Positions 45,856 through 57,487 of a stretch of 64,000 nucleotides of DNA are shown piece by piece (within the stretch, counting starts at the first letter, position 1; the number at the start of each line of letters is the position of its first letter). The notes below the pieces were generated by a model. The model was not told the DNA's origin, searched no databases, and was given only the letters and a program-made list of their open reading frames with translations. The position numbers and the translations under genes were made by a program. Origin of the DNA: Labia minor (taxonomy: Eukaryota; Arthropoda; Insecta; Dermaptera; Spongiphoridae); the NCBI GenBank assembly GCA_963082975.1, contig OY720348.1, forward strand, positions 62,955,719-63,019,718. Reading direction: 5' to 3'.

Positions 45856-46330
45856 GGGACCAGTTCTAGAGGGCGGCAAACAAGGAATTTTTCCAGGGCG
45901 GAAAATCTGAAGATCGTCATTTTTGTTTATGAATATAATAAATTTTACGAATATAATATATATAAATGTTAGAGCGGGTGGTGCATAGTATAATTATAAT
46001 TAAATGATTAAAATATACAATTACTGTATATCAGTGATAAACGAAATGACATACCCATTCAGATCAGAAAAGAATCATATCCGTCATAGGTTCAATCGTT
46101 ACAAAAATATTTATTCTATTCATTCATTTTAAATTTAATTTTAATACCACCAGTTATCAAATTAACAGCGGCCGCTCTAGCATTTACACATTTACAGCGC
46201 CCCAGCCAATAGAAAAAATATCCACCCCTATATTCGTAAAATTTATTACATTCATAACCAAAATACCGCACTTCATGTTTGTCGCCCTGAACAAATGCCC
46301 AGTTTACCGCCCTCTAGAGCGGATCCTCCA
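45856..46330. mobile_element. MITE with long, imperfect inverted repeats
   Basis: Left: CCAGTTCTAGAGGGCGGCAA, CAGGGCGGAAAAT, ATAATAAATTTTACGAATAT, GTTAGAGCGG. Right end reversed: CCGCTCTAGAGGGCGGTAAA, CAGGGCGACAAAC, GTAATAAATTTTACGAATAT, GCTAGAGCGGCC. The arms are about 130 bp and the middle about 150 bp is unique. Target duplication not resolved. Confidence 0.78.
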
Positions 46331-46611
46331 TTTTAATTAAATTAGTGAGATTATAAAATTACATTAATATTTTAGCAAAAATAAGAAATTCATTTTTATT
46401 AATTAACATTTTAATCGAATATAAATAAAAGAAATGGATTGTGATTTTAAAAAATAATTAATTTAATGATATAATAACAATATTTATAATATTAATAATA
46501 TAAATATAAATAAAATAAATAATATAGGTATATATATATATGTACTATATGTAAATTATTAATAAAAATATGTATTTTTTAAAAGCCAAAATTGAAAACC
46601 ACTTATTAATA

Positions 46612-46812
46612 CGGTAATTCTCAAACTTTTTTTACAACGGCACACAAAGAAAAAGATAAGTGTAAAAGTTTACCAAATTGAAAAAAAGTGGTCCCACAAA
46701 CAATTTACATTTTTTTTTTTTAATCAAATTGAAAAAATTTATAAAAATTATAGTCGAAAATATTTAAGAGCCTCATATGTTAATCACGCGGCACAGTGGT
46801 TGAGAATCACTG
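46612..46812. mobile_element. hAT-type MITE (family E), copy 5
   Basis: Right terminus GTGGTTGAGAATCACTG; left terminus CGGTAATTCTCAAAC is mutated. The exact 8-bp duplication TATTAATA flanks both sides (46,604-46,611 and 46,813-46,820). Interior ACACAAAGAAAAAGATAAGT is shared with the copy at 32,799. Confidence 0.9.
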
Positions 46813-46820
46813 TATTAATA

Positions 46821-47806
46821 CAATGTTTTGATTTTCATATTTTTTTTTCTATTTGAAATTTTATTGGCATCTGTTATTAATAACTTTAATTAAGAAATTA
46901 AGAAAATTATGAAATTAATTTACGCAGATCAATTTAATAAAATTTTTTCAATTTTTTAATGAAAAAAAAAATTCATAAAAATCCGGGGAGTCATTTAAAA
47001 AAAAAAAAATATTTTTAAAAATTGAAATTGCATTTTTCCATAAAATGCAAATGATCAAAATCATGGGAACATAGTTTTTTTTTTTTTTTTTTTTGGAATA
47101 TCAACTAAGAGGGTAAATAATAAATTTAGGTAATCATTTAATTATTAAAAATATTTATGAAGAGATCGTGATATAAAATTGACAACAGATCAAGATTATG
47201 AACCCTCAAACATTTCATTACTGTCATTGAAAACAAAGGTTATGTATTATAAAACTAAAATAACTGACATCATAAAATAGATAAGCCGGTGGTGTTGAAA
47301 TAAACATTAACCTCGTAAAGAATAAGTAGATGAGCAAAAATAACGAATTAAGTCCGATCAAATTGTCTGAGGAAGCGTTGAACACCATTTTATTTCTCAT
47401 CAGGTGGCTCAAATAGTGGATTTTTAATTTAAAGACAATTTGAGATCTTTACTCTCTTTTTTTTTAGGTGAAAGAAATCTTTTATACAATCTCACCTCAT
47501 CATGGAGCATGCGTGACTGCGAATCCAGCTTCTATACACATTAAAAATTTAACTATGGCTACAAATATAATTGCCTGATCCCTAAATAGAATAGATAATA
47601 TTCACACTCATTTATATTATTTTTATAATTAATAATTATTATTAATAATAAAATTAACATTAAATTTTGCAAAGACGCCTCATAGGCTGTTGGTTAACAG
47701 AGTTAGCAATTATTGTAACCCCTTTTTTGTTGAAATAAAAAATTGTATGTATCACAAATAGGCTATTCATGAACAAAATAAACATAGTTTAATAAATAAA
47801 TACATA
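46821..47806. other. AT-rich DNA, no clear features
   Basis: A TTTTTTTTAG followed by a more complex stretch at 47,466-47,560 could be a splice acceptor plus exon, but the frame is not long enough to judge. GCCTCATAGGCTGTTGGTTA at about 47,686 resembles a SINE head without a body. Confidence 0.35.
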
Positions 47807-48078
47807 AAGCGCTACCCAGTTTGGGGGTTAACGGAGTTAACTCATATCACAAATTCAAATCCCGGCCCGTGCTTAGGAATTTCTCTAGCTGGGGTCGACG
47901 GAGTCAACTCAGCCTCCGGGATAAAAATTGGGAAGCCACTTGATAAAAAGTAGCGCCTCCGATCAAGAAAATCAAGGTAACGGTTGATAGAACCCGTTCT
48001 ACTGATCATAGGATAACTAATTAATATACTACCGACTTGATAGGTGCTGTCCTTGCGTAGGATCAGAGGATTTTTTTT
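47807..48078 (+). repeat. tRNA-derived SINE (family 1), copy
   Basis: B box ACAAATTCAAATCCCGGCC, then CTAGCTGGGGTCGACGGAGT, AAAAAGTAGCGCCTCCGATC, TACTGATCATAGG, CTTGCGTAGGATC and a T-run. Close match to 23,459-23,752 except in the tRNA-like head, which is decayed. Confidence 0.82.
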
Positions 48079-50118
48079 TAAATAAATATAAAAATAAATA
48101 ATTAAAATAAAATTTATACTGAGTGTGATCTTCTACCTACAAGAGGTCATCTCAGGCTTCTGATTATTAATCAATACTTTGAAATGTTAGTCATTTCTTC
48201 TCAAGTATTGTAACAGACATTTCTCTTTGTTTGATATGGATTCATTAAAGTCTCTAAAAGGGGTTCACATAACTTACTGTATTGAATTCAAAAACAATTT
48301 ATTTGAATGTTTCTCTTGTTTCGATTGTTTTTTATTCATCTTGTCATTTACCTTTAAAAATTTTCATATTTTCGATAAGTATATAATTCTTGATGAATTG
48401 GAAATCAATAGAATTGTTGTTTAAATTTACGATTACCTAACATCCCAAAAATAAACTTTTAATAAATCTATTTTTATTATTTGATTCATCACAACCCTTA
48501 GTATACTACTCAAATTGTTATTTTAATTCGAAATGAATAAATTTAAAAATCTTCCACTCAGTCAATAAATCTTTTCAATTTAATTATTATTATTATTATT
48601 ATTATTATATTTATTTCACTATCGGAAAATCGGAAATCACATTGCTCTAATCTTTCTTTTTCATAAACCATTTCCATCCAATTTCGATTTTCTCCTAATT
48701 TCCTTAAAGTTGAATATTGTCATCCCAACGTGCCCTTGATCTCTACTGGCCAATTAGTTTCTCTATAAATAAACTTCTCACTGACTTTTTTATGACTCTT
48801 ATTATATTTTGGGGTGCATAGAGGTCATGCAATTGCTCTCATTATGCAATCTCTACCATTCCCCTAGGATTTAATCATAAATAAATAAACTAAATTAGAT
48901 TCAAATCAATAAATGAGCTAATATTTATTTTTAAATAAGTAACAAATGAAAGCTTAAGTATGAATTTTACTTTTTTTAAAAAAAAAAATAAAAATATTTT
49001 TAGTGTAAATCTGTTAAAATATAGCAATTATTAGGAAATATTATATTAAATAAAAATTAAATATAATGTTTATAATCAATAATATATTTTCACTTCCTTA
49101 TACATATAATAATTTTCTAAGTTAATCAATCCATTATATATTTAATTATTTTATACTCTTTGTTTTTGGATTGAACCTCTTTTTTCTTATTAGAATCAAA
49201 AAATATTTTAATAGCAAAACTAAATACTTATAACTTATAACAAAGTTAATGGAAAAATATATTTTTCAATTAAGAATAAATTTATAAATTGATTGTATTT
49301 AATGATTTATAATTCGATTAATTCATATAAATTACATATAAAAAAAACAAGTTTGTTTATAAATGTCAGTAATAGAAGGGGAAACTAGTTTTATTATTGT
49401 GGGGAGATAATCAATGATATTGAAATAATATCACACTTTGATTAAAAATAATGAAAATTATAAGGTAAATAGGGAAAGAATTATAAAAAAAAATATTTTA
49501 TACTTAATAAATATTCTTATTATCTTAAAAATTGAATTATTATTATTATTATTATTTATATAAAAATGAATTTCATCTAATAACTAATGTCTACAAATAT
49601 TATGATTTTCTATATTATCTGATGTCATAAATGAAAATATTATAATATACTCGCGCCAGTTTATTTTCTATTTATTCAATTCCAGAAAAAAATCATGAAA
49701 AATACAATACTATTAACTGTTTTAGTTTAAAGGGGAATTTCAGTTTTATATGTATACATTTATTTATTTTTTTTTTTTTGTTGTTATCTCGATTGCCTTT
49801 TCCCTTCAATTAATGAATCAGTGAATGACGCATATAGGAAGCCGAAATGTTAATTTCTACCGTAAGAGCGTGCCACCAGTCAGCCAGAATTTAAACGATT
49901 AACTAAATTTTAAAAATTATTAGTTAAATATAATTCCAAGAGATGGCAGAAACGTATATTTTATATTTGAAATCAATAATATTTTTGGCGGATATGTATA
50001 AATAAATAGTAATTAAAATATATTATTATTGAAATAAAAAAAATAATAAAAATAAATAAAGTTATAAATACAATTGTGTATGCACACAAAAGTTTAATTT
50101 AGAGTAAGAAAATGACCC
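48079..50118. other. AT-rich intergenic DNA
   Basis: No gene supported. (ATT)n at 48,582-48,608 and 49,538-49,556. A slightly complex patch at 49,800-49,900 (GACGCATATAGGAAGCCGAA) has no open frame of note. Confidence 0.4.
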
Positions 50119-50604
50119 CAATAGAATGGCAAGAAGCAATTATTATACCACCTTTTTACAAAACGAAAATAAAACCGACTGTCATATTCACAAAGAAATC
50201 TCTATTCTGACAACCTCTTTTAAAATTCTCTTGTGAATTATTTTATTAAAATTACGACCATATGCAGGGAAAATAGTGGGAGAATATCAATGTCAATGAG
50301 GATTCAGGCCAAATCGATCAACATTAGATCGAATATTTTGGTTAAGACAAATATAAAATTAAACCGAATTCAATAATTCGGTTGATCATAGGGATGGAAC
50401 TAATACACAACAGCTTAACATAAAAAACATAGAAAATGAAAATGTATAAAAATGTAAATATTTAGGTAATATATTTGCGAAGGATAATAATATTTGAGAA
50501 GAATTTAAATTTAAGTTGCAATCGGGTAACGCCTGTTATTATGCAGTTAAGGGGCCTAACTCATCAAAATTATTATCCAAAAGAATAAAAATTAGAATAT
50601 TTAA
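50119..50604 (+). pseudogene. Fossil non-LTR reverse transcriptase, 5' part
   Basis: Read across frames, the translation shows conserved RT motifs. IEWQEAIIIPPFYK matches the W..A.IIPI.K motif. PYAGKIVGEYQC then GFRPNRSTLDRIFWLRQ matches the 'GEYQCGFR..RST.DQIF.LRQ' motif. KYLG, EEFKFKLQSGNACYYAVKG and KLLSKRIKIRIFK match the region just before the LYGCEAW motif. The catalytic FADD segment is missing between about 50,400 and 50,450. Many stops and frameshifts; long dead. Confidence 0.85.
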
Positions 50605-51923
50605 GGTAAATGTACCAGAGTGGTGGGCCATATGTTAAGAGAAATTTTCATTAAAAAACACTATTATTCTGTAATAAAAGTGAGAATAACAACAAAACAA
50701 TTGCTAACATTTTGTACAACTATTTTTAATTATCACTACAACACAAACATTCGATTAATTTATATTTAAATATTTTTTTTTAATTTTTTTCAAAATGTAT
50801 TTTTTGATCCAGTAATGGACCATCAACCTAAAATGGGTTTAAAATAAATAAATGGAATAAAATGCACTAAGGATAGGTTTTATTAATACTTTTTATAATT
50901 TCTTATAATTTTTTATAATTTATTTATAATTATTCTTTATATTTACAATTCTTATCCATTTAAACGCTCGGTTTTTAAATAAGAAAGAAGGTCAGTTAAT
51001 GTAATCGAAAAGAGAAAGATAATTATATTAATATAAATTAAAAAATATATTGGAAAATTTAGTAATATTAATTTAATATAATTATAATTATTCTTATTAA
51101 TCAATAATAAATAACATTTATTAAATTTATTATTGAGTCATAAGATATTAAAATCTAATAAATTGTTGCTGATTTAATTTCATAAAATAAAATTATAAAT
51201 TTAATAATGTTTATAAATTGGGAATTAATCTATTTACACAATTTATTATCAGCATAAAATTTAGATATCTAAAGGAATCTGATGAAAATATAATTTGAGT
51301 TGTAAAAATTTAGTGATTTACCATGTGTTGTCTCAGTATTTGGACACGTGGTCCACTACTGAATAAAATTGTTCGAGACATTTAAAACAAAAAAATTTTG
51401 TATACATCACATTTATTTTAATAAAAAAAACGATTTTAATTAAAAAAAATTTTAATCGTAATTTTTAGTAATGGGCCACCCCGGTCCACTTCTGAAAAAA
51501 ATGAGATATTTGTTTCAGTAAATAAATAAAATAATAAATGATAATCATCACATAAATTAAATATTTCAAAATGATTAATATAATTTGTAGTATCAACTAT
51601 TTAATTTAATTTTTGGATTGAAATTATTATTAAATAACACATAATCTATTGAAAATAAAGTGAAGCATATCCTTAACGTTTTGCATAAGAAACGAACCTT
51701 GAAATGCAAGAACGCTTGCCTCGTGTTTTAAAAAATTCATAATTATAATATAAATGCAGCGATTGGTCTCTGTTTCATTGGTAAGCAATCCGAAAAATGC
51801 TCTTCTTGATATTTATCGATATCTCAAGTTTAATTTGAAATTAAAAAGCTTATTTTGATCAAAAATCTATCAAATGGTCCATGTCCATTACTAGTACAGT
51901 GGTCCACAACTGCTACATTTACC
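50605..51923. mobile_element. 1.3-kb TTAA-flanked transposon inside the RT fossil
   Basis: Ends GGTAAATGTACCAG and, reversed, GGTAAATGTAGCAG are inverted repeats flanked by TTAA on both sides (50,601-50,604 and 51,924-51,927). Removing the insert and one TTAA joins RT residues ...RIKIRIFK to TIILLVILYGCEAW. This is the expected order, apart from a few extra bases. TTAA duplication fits the piggyBac superfamily. GTGGTCCAC-type boxes recur near both ends (50,810, 51,352, 51,478, 51,877, 51,898). No frame over about 70 codons, so it is non-autonomous. Confidence 0.85.
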
Positions 51924-52280
51924 TTAAATAAAACAATTATTTTGCTGGTTATATTATATGGATGTGAAGCGTGGTCCATAACCTTGAGAGAAGAGAGTAG
52001 ATTTAGAATATTTGAAAAGATGATGAAAAAAGGATTCTTCGCTGCACCAAAGAAAAATGAGTTCACCGGAGAATGGCAAAGAGTGCTTAACGTAGAAATG
52101 TAGAAAACGATGTAAAAGAGATGGAAGAAAATAGGAGTTGGATGGGATAGCTCAGGATAGGGGTTCTTGGAGGAATGTGGTTGCTGCGGCCAAGAGCTTT
52201 CGAGTTCTGTAGAGCCATAAAAATAGATAGATTAATTATAATATATAATATTTAAGTAATTAATGTAAATCATACATAAA
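51924..52280 (+). pseudogene. Fossil non-LTR reverse transcriptase, 3' part
   Basis: Continues the RT after the insertion: ILLVILYGCEAWSITLREES, FRIFEKMMKKGFF, KKNEFTGEWQRVLNVEM. This matches the 'LLYGCEAW.LT...RL.VFE...LR+IF.P.R.E.TGEWR.LHNEEL' block of insect LINEs. Then comes the Arg-rich tail with GCGGCCAAGAGCTTTCGAGT and a 3' end shared with 44,500-44,590. The first 40-50 codons are intact; later parts have stops. Confidence 0.88.
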
Positions 52281-52384
52281 GATTGAATAAATAAATAGAG
52301 TGGAGAGTTTTTTTATAAAAATATATGTGTGAATTTAATAAATGGTCATACTCAATAAATATAGAACAAGATTTTAATATCTGA

Positions 52385-52512
52385 TTAGGTAATAGAAAGG
52401 GAAAGACAAGCAAGATACAAATTGAAAGGATCATTTCAACTGATAATCCGTTTAGACGTAAACTGACTTGATAGGCTCTACCCTTTCGTAGGTTTATAAA
52501 AGTCAAAAGTTC
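52385..52512 (+). repeat. tRNA-derived SINE (family 1), 3' fragment
   Basis: AATTGAAAGGATC, TCAACTGATAATCC, CTGACTTGATAGGC, CCTTTCGTAGG and AAAAGTCAAAAG correspond to the last 110 bp of the full SINE at 23,459. Confidence 0.6.
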
Positions 52513-52522
52513 TTATTATATA

Positions 52523-53011
52523 CGAAGGCAGGTGAATAAGTTCGTGATTTTTTGAATGATACACAGGTTTTGGCTAAAAAATTATTTTATTTTTCAACGT
52601 AGTCTCCTTTAAATTCTATACACTTCGCCCAACGTTTCTCCAATTTTTTTATCCCTTCCAAAAAATAATATTTGTCGACGAAATCAAAATAGATGGTTTT
52701 ATGGTTGGAGTCCAATCTCTTTCAGCCGAGCCATTTCTTAAGGTTTAGAAGCAAGAAATAGTAGAATAGAGCAGATGAGGGAGCAATTCGTATCTCAATT
52801 CATGGATTTTCATGGAAATTCACTTTTTTACATTTTTTTTCTTCAATAACGAGGTAGTCTGCTATTAATGGATGTCAAACAAAAACTAAAAGACCCAGCT
52901 GGTGTAAATTTCGACAGGAGTCAGCTGATAGTTTATATTAAAGGAGCGGTGTTGCCATTTTATTTAAGAGACGGAAATTCAAAATGTCACGGACTTTTTG
53001 ACCTGCCCTCG
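52523..53011 (-). mobile_element. mariner-family deletion derivative, copy 2
   Basis: Ends GAAGGCAGGTGAATAAGTTC and, reversed, CGAGGGCAGGTCAAAAAGTC are bordered by TA (52,521-52,522 and 53,012-53,013). Internally it matches copy 1 (17,573-18,091) across the transposase C-terminus remnant and ATTCATGGATTTTCATGGAA. 489 bp, not coding. Confidence 0.85.
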
Positions 53012-53013
53012 TA

Positions 53014-54149
53014 TATTATACATATAGATACATGTAATATCAATAAACCTGGATGTAACCAGTGAGAAGTAGGGGAATAATAATTAATAATATTAATTGG
53101 TTGTAAAGTTTTTAAACGTGACAAAATTATAATTTACAACACTTACGCACTTACCTTTTAATTAAATATAATTTTTTAAAAATGCAGATTTAAATATTAT
53201 AATCTGTGTGTGAATGACCAAAGCTTGCTCCTTCCCCCTCTCCTAGTACGTATCCTAAATATGTTGCTTTCAATAATAATTAATATTAATATATTATTAT
53301 AAAATTTTATTTAATTAATATAAAAGAATTAATAAGTCTAAATAAATGTAAAAGTTGGCTAGAATGAGTTTATATTCCAGATTAAGTATTTAAATATATA
53401 TGTGTTTATCTAAATATAAATATTTTAAAATTAAAAAAAAAAAATTATTTATAGATAAATATATATACCAAGGATAATTCTTCTAATTGAATTTAAAAAT
53501 TATTTTAATTTTTTTTTTTTTTTTAAAGTTTAAATCATTAGAATAGTATATATACCTTAATTTATGTAAGTATATATATATACATATAAAATTTATATTG
53601 TTTACGTTTTAATGTTTATATTTTATAATTGTGATAAAAGATTATTTTTCTCCAAGAAATTCAATTTTATGTGTGTACCTCGATTCATTTAATTGTATGA
53701 ACTCTACGTGATTTTCATTGTCAATTGCTTATCTGTAAGATATCAACTTTATATTTAATTATTTTAATATTTATTTTACATTTTGATACTTCAAATATTT
53801 CTCTTTTTAATTCAAGTTAATTTAGTATATTTATTTTTGTTTTTCAAAAAAAAAAAAAACTTAATTTAGAGTTTTAAAATATTTTATTATTTGTAATTTG
53901 AGTATTTAATATTAATACATTGTTCCCATTACAATATCATATAAAATTTCTAATATTAGTTAATCCACTGTGTTTTTGAAAATTATAAATTTATATTTAG
54001 ATTAAATAATATATTATGATTTAGAAAAATGTAAATTTAAATCATATATAGTCATTAACACATTAATATTTACTGTTAATTTTTATTTTATCAAATAATA
54101 AATCTCATTAACATATATATCCATAAAGATATATTTGTAATTATTATAT
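53014..54149. other. AT-rich intergenic DNA
   Basis: No gene supported. Poly(A), poly(T) and (TA)n stretches; a small patch at 53,215-53,270 is GC-richer. Confidence 0.4.
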
Positions 54150-54432
54150 CGTCGATAGACTGGAGGGCATTTTATTGGCTTCGATTCCCGGACCTGGTAA
54201 GAGAATTTTTCTATTTCTGAGGTCTGGTTTGAGGACCACCCAATTTATGATCAAAATTAGAAAATTTAACTTAACTTAATTAAGAGTAGCTACCTCCGAT
54301 CACAATAATCAAGGCAAAGCTTGAAAGGATCTGTTTTACTAATCATATATCTAACATCTCTTCTTCGTTTAGGGGGCAACTGACTTGGTAAGCGCTATAC
54401 TTTCATAGGATATTCAAAAGACTAATGATTAT
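54150..54432 (+). repeat. tRNA-derived SINE (family 1), diverged copy
   Basis: B box GGCTTCGATTCCCGGACC, then AGAGTAGCTACCTCCGATCA, TTGAAAGGATCTG, CTAATCATA, GACTTGGTAAGCGC and TTTCATAGGA. Body order matches the other copies, but with an insertion of about 40 bp and substitutions. The oldest-looking copy here. Confidence 0.7.
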
Positions 54433-55128
54433 ATTTAATAATAATAAATATACATTACTAATAATATACTATATAAATATATTTAATAAAAATAAACATA
54501 CAAAAATTTTAATTATAATAGAATTAACATGGTAAAAGTTTATTTATTCAATTTTCTTTTGTTTTCAAATAAGAGATTCTATGGAATTCAATAAATATTA
54601 TTCTATTTATTCAATTTTAAACACAAAATAAATATGTGTGAAAAATGATATCTATATATATATATTATATTCTTATTCTTAATCATTCTTGTTTGATGAA
54701 TTTATAGATTACATTCATATGATATTAAATGTTTATTGATTTTTCAATACAAATAATAGGATTGCTTTCTAATTATTATTAGCTCAATATACGAGGATAA
54801 TGAAATCTTAATAACTTATCGGTCACGACACTATTCAATGATTATTATTTATATGCTTATGCAGTGTTTTTAAGATTAGTACCAAGGTAGATCGAAGACT
54901 ATCAATTTAAATAATATTGAAACATTGAAATTTCAAAACGAATTAATTAGGAGGTTATTTTGACTATTTAATTTTTTTTTTTTTGATTTATTTATTTTTT
55001 AGTCTTTTAAAATTCAATTCAATTATTATAATAAATTAAATTTAAATTCAAAATTAGCGTAGATCAAATTAGATAAAATTTTTTTTATAAAATTACAAAA
55101 TATAATTATTTATCTTTTCGATCTACAG
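54433..55128. other. AT-rich DNA, probably intron
   Basis: Directly upstream of a splice acceptor (TCTTTTCGATCTACAG ending at 55,128). No other exon is recognisable here, so it is probably the intron 5' of the exon starting at 55,129. Confidence 0.45.
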
Positions 55129-56002
55129 ATGAACCAGATATGATAGAGGAGACAGAAGAAACTAACAACAAAGAGATTGAAAATGCTCATTTAGAAAAAA
55201 CGAAGGAGAAAGTCGAAGAAGAAAATGATATGCAAGATGGTCGATTTGTGGATTTCTCGTAAGTATTAAAAAATTCAGCGTGATAAGCAGTGGCGGATTA
55301 AGTTAATTGGGGGCCCCGGGCGATAAAATTGAAATGCGCCCTCTGTTATTTACAATTATAATGGAAAGACAAATTTTGTTTATATTATAATTTAGGCTGT
55401 TTTATACTTACATATATAGTACTTATGTAAAAAAATACATATTTTTTACTGTGGTCGTCGAGACCCAAAATTGATTATTTTTCCTTAAGTTAGTCGGGGT
55501 TCAAACACGACCGAAAATAAAGATCTGTATCAAGAATAACTTGTTTTATTTAAACTCCGATTATCCATAAACTCAACAGTTTTTTTAAATTTTTTTTAAG
55601 GAAATATTTTTATTTAGGTTTCGGTGGGACCCTCGGGCTGGTGGGCCCCGGGCGGCCGCCCGGTCCGCCCGGCGTTTAATCCGCCTCTGGTGATAAGTCA
55701 GAAGTGCTGTAAATTTGTTACATAATTAATGGTTTCTAACTTGGAAATTTCTTTTTGGTTTTAGAAAACAATTACTCAAAAAAGACTTGGAACACGTGAT
55801 AGAACCAAAGGTAAACCGAGTCAATCTTCTGTCTTGTTCCACCACTCAAGCGGAGACTGCCGTTCCAAAAAACGAAGAGGAGGCACTCGCAACCTTCCAA
55901 CGACCACCTGAATATAAATCGCCTCAAATTACAACTAACAGAAGTAAAATAATCAAGGATAACACCTACCAAAAATCTCCTAATAAAAAAGATCCAAAAT
56001 GA
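55129..56002 (+). CDS. Unknown spliced gene, last two coding exons
   Basis: Exon 55,129-55,258 follows a polypyrimidine/CTACAG acceptor and ends at TTTCTC|GTAAGT. Exon 55,765-56,002 follows TTTTTGGTTTTAG and ends at TGA. The frame runs through both (about 43 codons, then 79) with the joining Ser codon split TC|A, which is strong evidence that both introns' borders are real. The protein part is Glu/Lys-rich and probably disordered, starting DEPDMIEETEETNNKEIENA, then EKVEEENDMQDGRFVDFS. The second exon has KQLLKKDLEHVIEPKVNRVN and a Pro/Ser/Lys-rich C-terminus ending SPNKKDPK. No signal peptide, membrane segment or known domain is visible, and I cannot name the family. Upstream exons were not found. 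Codon use is less AT-biased than chance frames nearby. Confidence 0.8.
55288..55689. mobile_element. hAT-type MITE (third family) within an intron
   Basis: Ends CAGTGGCGGATTAA and TTAATCCGCCTCTG are inverted. The exact 8-bp duplication GTGATAAG lies on both sides (55,280-55,287 and 55,690-55,697). GC-rich tips (GGGGGCCCCGGGC; GGCGGCCGCCCGG) enclose an AT-rich middle. It makes up about 80 percent of the 506-bp intron between the two exons. Confidence 0.93.
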
Positions 56003-56033
56003 AGAAAAAGATATTTTTTTGTTTTTGAAATAT

Positions 56034-56039
56034 AATAAA
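56034..56039 (+). terminator. Poly(A) signal of the spliced gene
   Basis: AATAAA occurs 31 bp after the stop codon of the gene ending at 56,002, on the same strand. Position and context fit a short 3' untranslated region. AATAAA is frequent in AT-rich DNA, so this is likely but not proven. Confidence 0.55.
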
Positions 56040-56162
56040 AGTTCACTGCTACCAAGAACTACTCATTTTTATTTCATCCTATCAACATAACCTTATAAGA
56101 GATGACATTTCAAAAAACTTTCATCTCTCTATAAATAAATATATCACAAAGACAATAATTAA

Positions 56163-56196
<34 letters not shown>

Positions 56197-56308
56197 GTTC
56201 TTATGTTGTGATTATATATCGAAATGTATATCAATTCTAAAATCTATTTATCTCTGAGCTAAAAAATTCTTGCTCTCAGCAAATAAATTTTCTCCAACTG
56301 TCTTTTCT

Positions 56309-56916
56309 TTTTACCGACCGACGATAGTAAGGGAGGTATTGTTTTCACACCAAATTTCACATGTGGAGATTTTTACATATCTCCACGAATCATGCATTTT
56401 CTTAACAGAAAAAAGTATTTTTAGCATGATGTCTGTCCGTCTGTATAGATGTGTACAGCTTGAACGGCTCGGATGTTGATGAAATTTGGTATATTTACTT
56501 AATGCATCAGTATGATGAATTAATCGACTTTTGATGCAAATTCGGAAACCGGAAGTGGTAGTATTAGCGATCGACGATAGGAAGGGAAGGGTTATTTTCA
56601 CACCAAATTTCCCATGAGGAGATTTTTTACATATCACCACGAATCATGCACTTTGTGGTAGTTTTATTCTCGAGAAAAATCATCTTTATTAGTTTTTTTC
56701 TTAATTTAAAATTATATGACGTCATCCAGCCATTCATGACGTCACAGCCTGGTCTTACATATATATTATAAATAAAATAAAATTAAAAATATTTGTGTTA
56801 TATCCATATCTGTTTTTTATTACATTAAATTAAAATTATTTGAAATTGTTTCTGTAGCTGGAAATTAATTTATTTCAAACCGTCGGTCGGTTCGGACCTG
56901 GCCACAGGTCAACTTA
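56309..56916 (+). mobile_element. Repeat family A, copy 7 (same subfamily as copy 3)
   Basis: From TTTTTACCGACCGACG to GGACCTGGCCACAGGTCAAC. Nearly identical in layout to 8053-8688, including the D-derived segment and two TGACGTCA-like motifs (ATGACGTCATCC, ATGACGTCACAG). The high similarity indicates recent spread. The open frames here on both strands are incidental. Confidence 0.87.
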
Positions 56917-56947
56917 TTTGAATTAGAACCAAAATTTAATCAAATTA

Positions 56948-57487
56948 GTTATATGTTTTACCTTCCCCACGGGTTTAATGGGTAATTAAACGGTAAAGAA
57001 ATAAAAGGCAATTTTATTTAAGAAAGAGTAAGAAATTTATTATGAGTTTGAAGATACAAATTCAATCATACATAGGGACACACTCCCGTCTAGTCTAAAA
57101 TATCTCTCGTCACTGCTTACATCTGGTCATTACATCTCTAGTTGCTAGTCATGCTTTTTTTCTTTTATATCACCGAAATAAGGGAAGGAGAAAGGTAGGG
57201 GTGAGGGATGAAATGAAGAGTGTTCAAACAATAAACCACACTGCCCTCTCCTACAAAGAATATTTCATTTAACAAGTGCACCCTTGCAATTTTCAATTGA
57301 ATGAGCCTTGCCATGTGTTTTACCTGCTAAATGCTTAATTTTAAGAGGTTGATTGACACATTGTAAACTATGTCGAATCATAAACCCATCTTTCAATTGT
57401 AACGTTCACATGTGGAAGCATGAACGTGACTAGCATAACTTACTTATTCTTAATTGTAATGGACACATGTGGGAACTTGACATTATA
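56948..57487 (-). repeat. 3' LTR (left copy)
   Basis: 540 bp, minus orientation: begins (minus) TATAATGTCAAGTTCC and ends ACATATAAC. By eye it matches the other LTR throughout except one base near this end (TATATGTTTT here, TATATATTTT there). No length difference. Confidence 0.95.

Noticed and set aside
56311-56640. 109-codon minus-strand open frame
   Set aside because: Entirely inside repeat A copy 7; the near-identical copy at 8053 does not preserve it.
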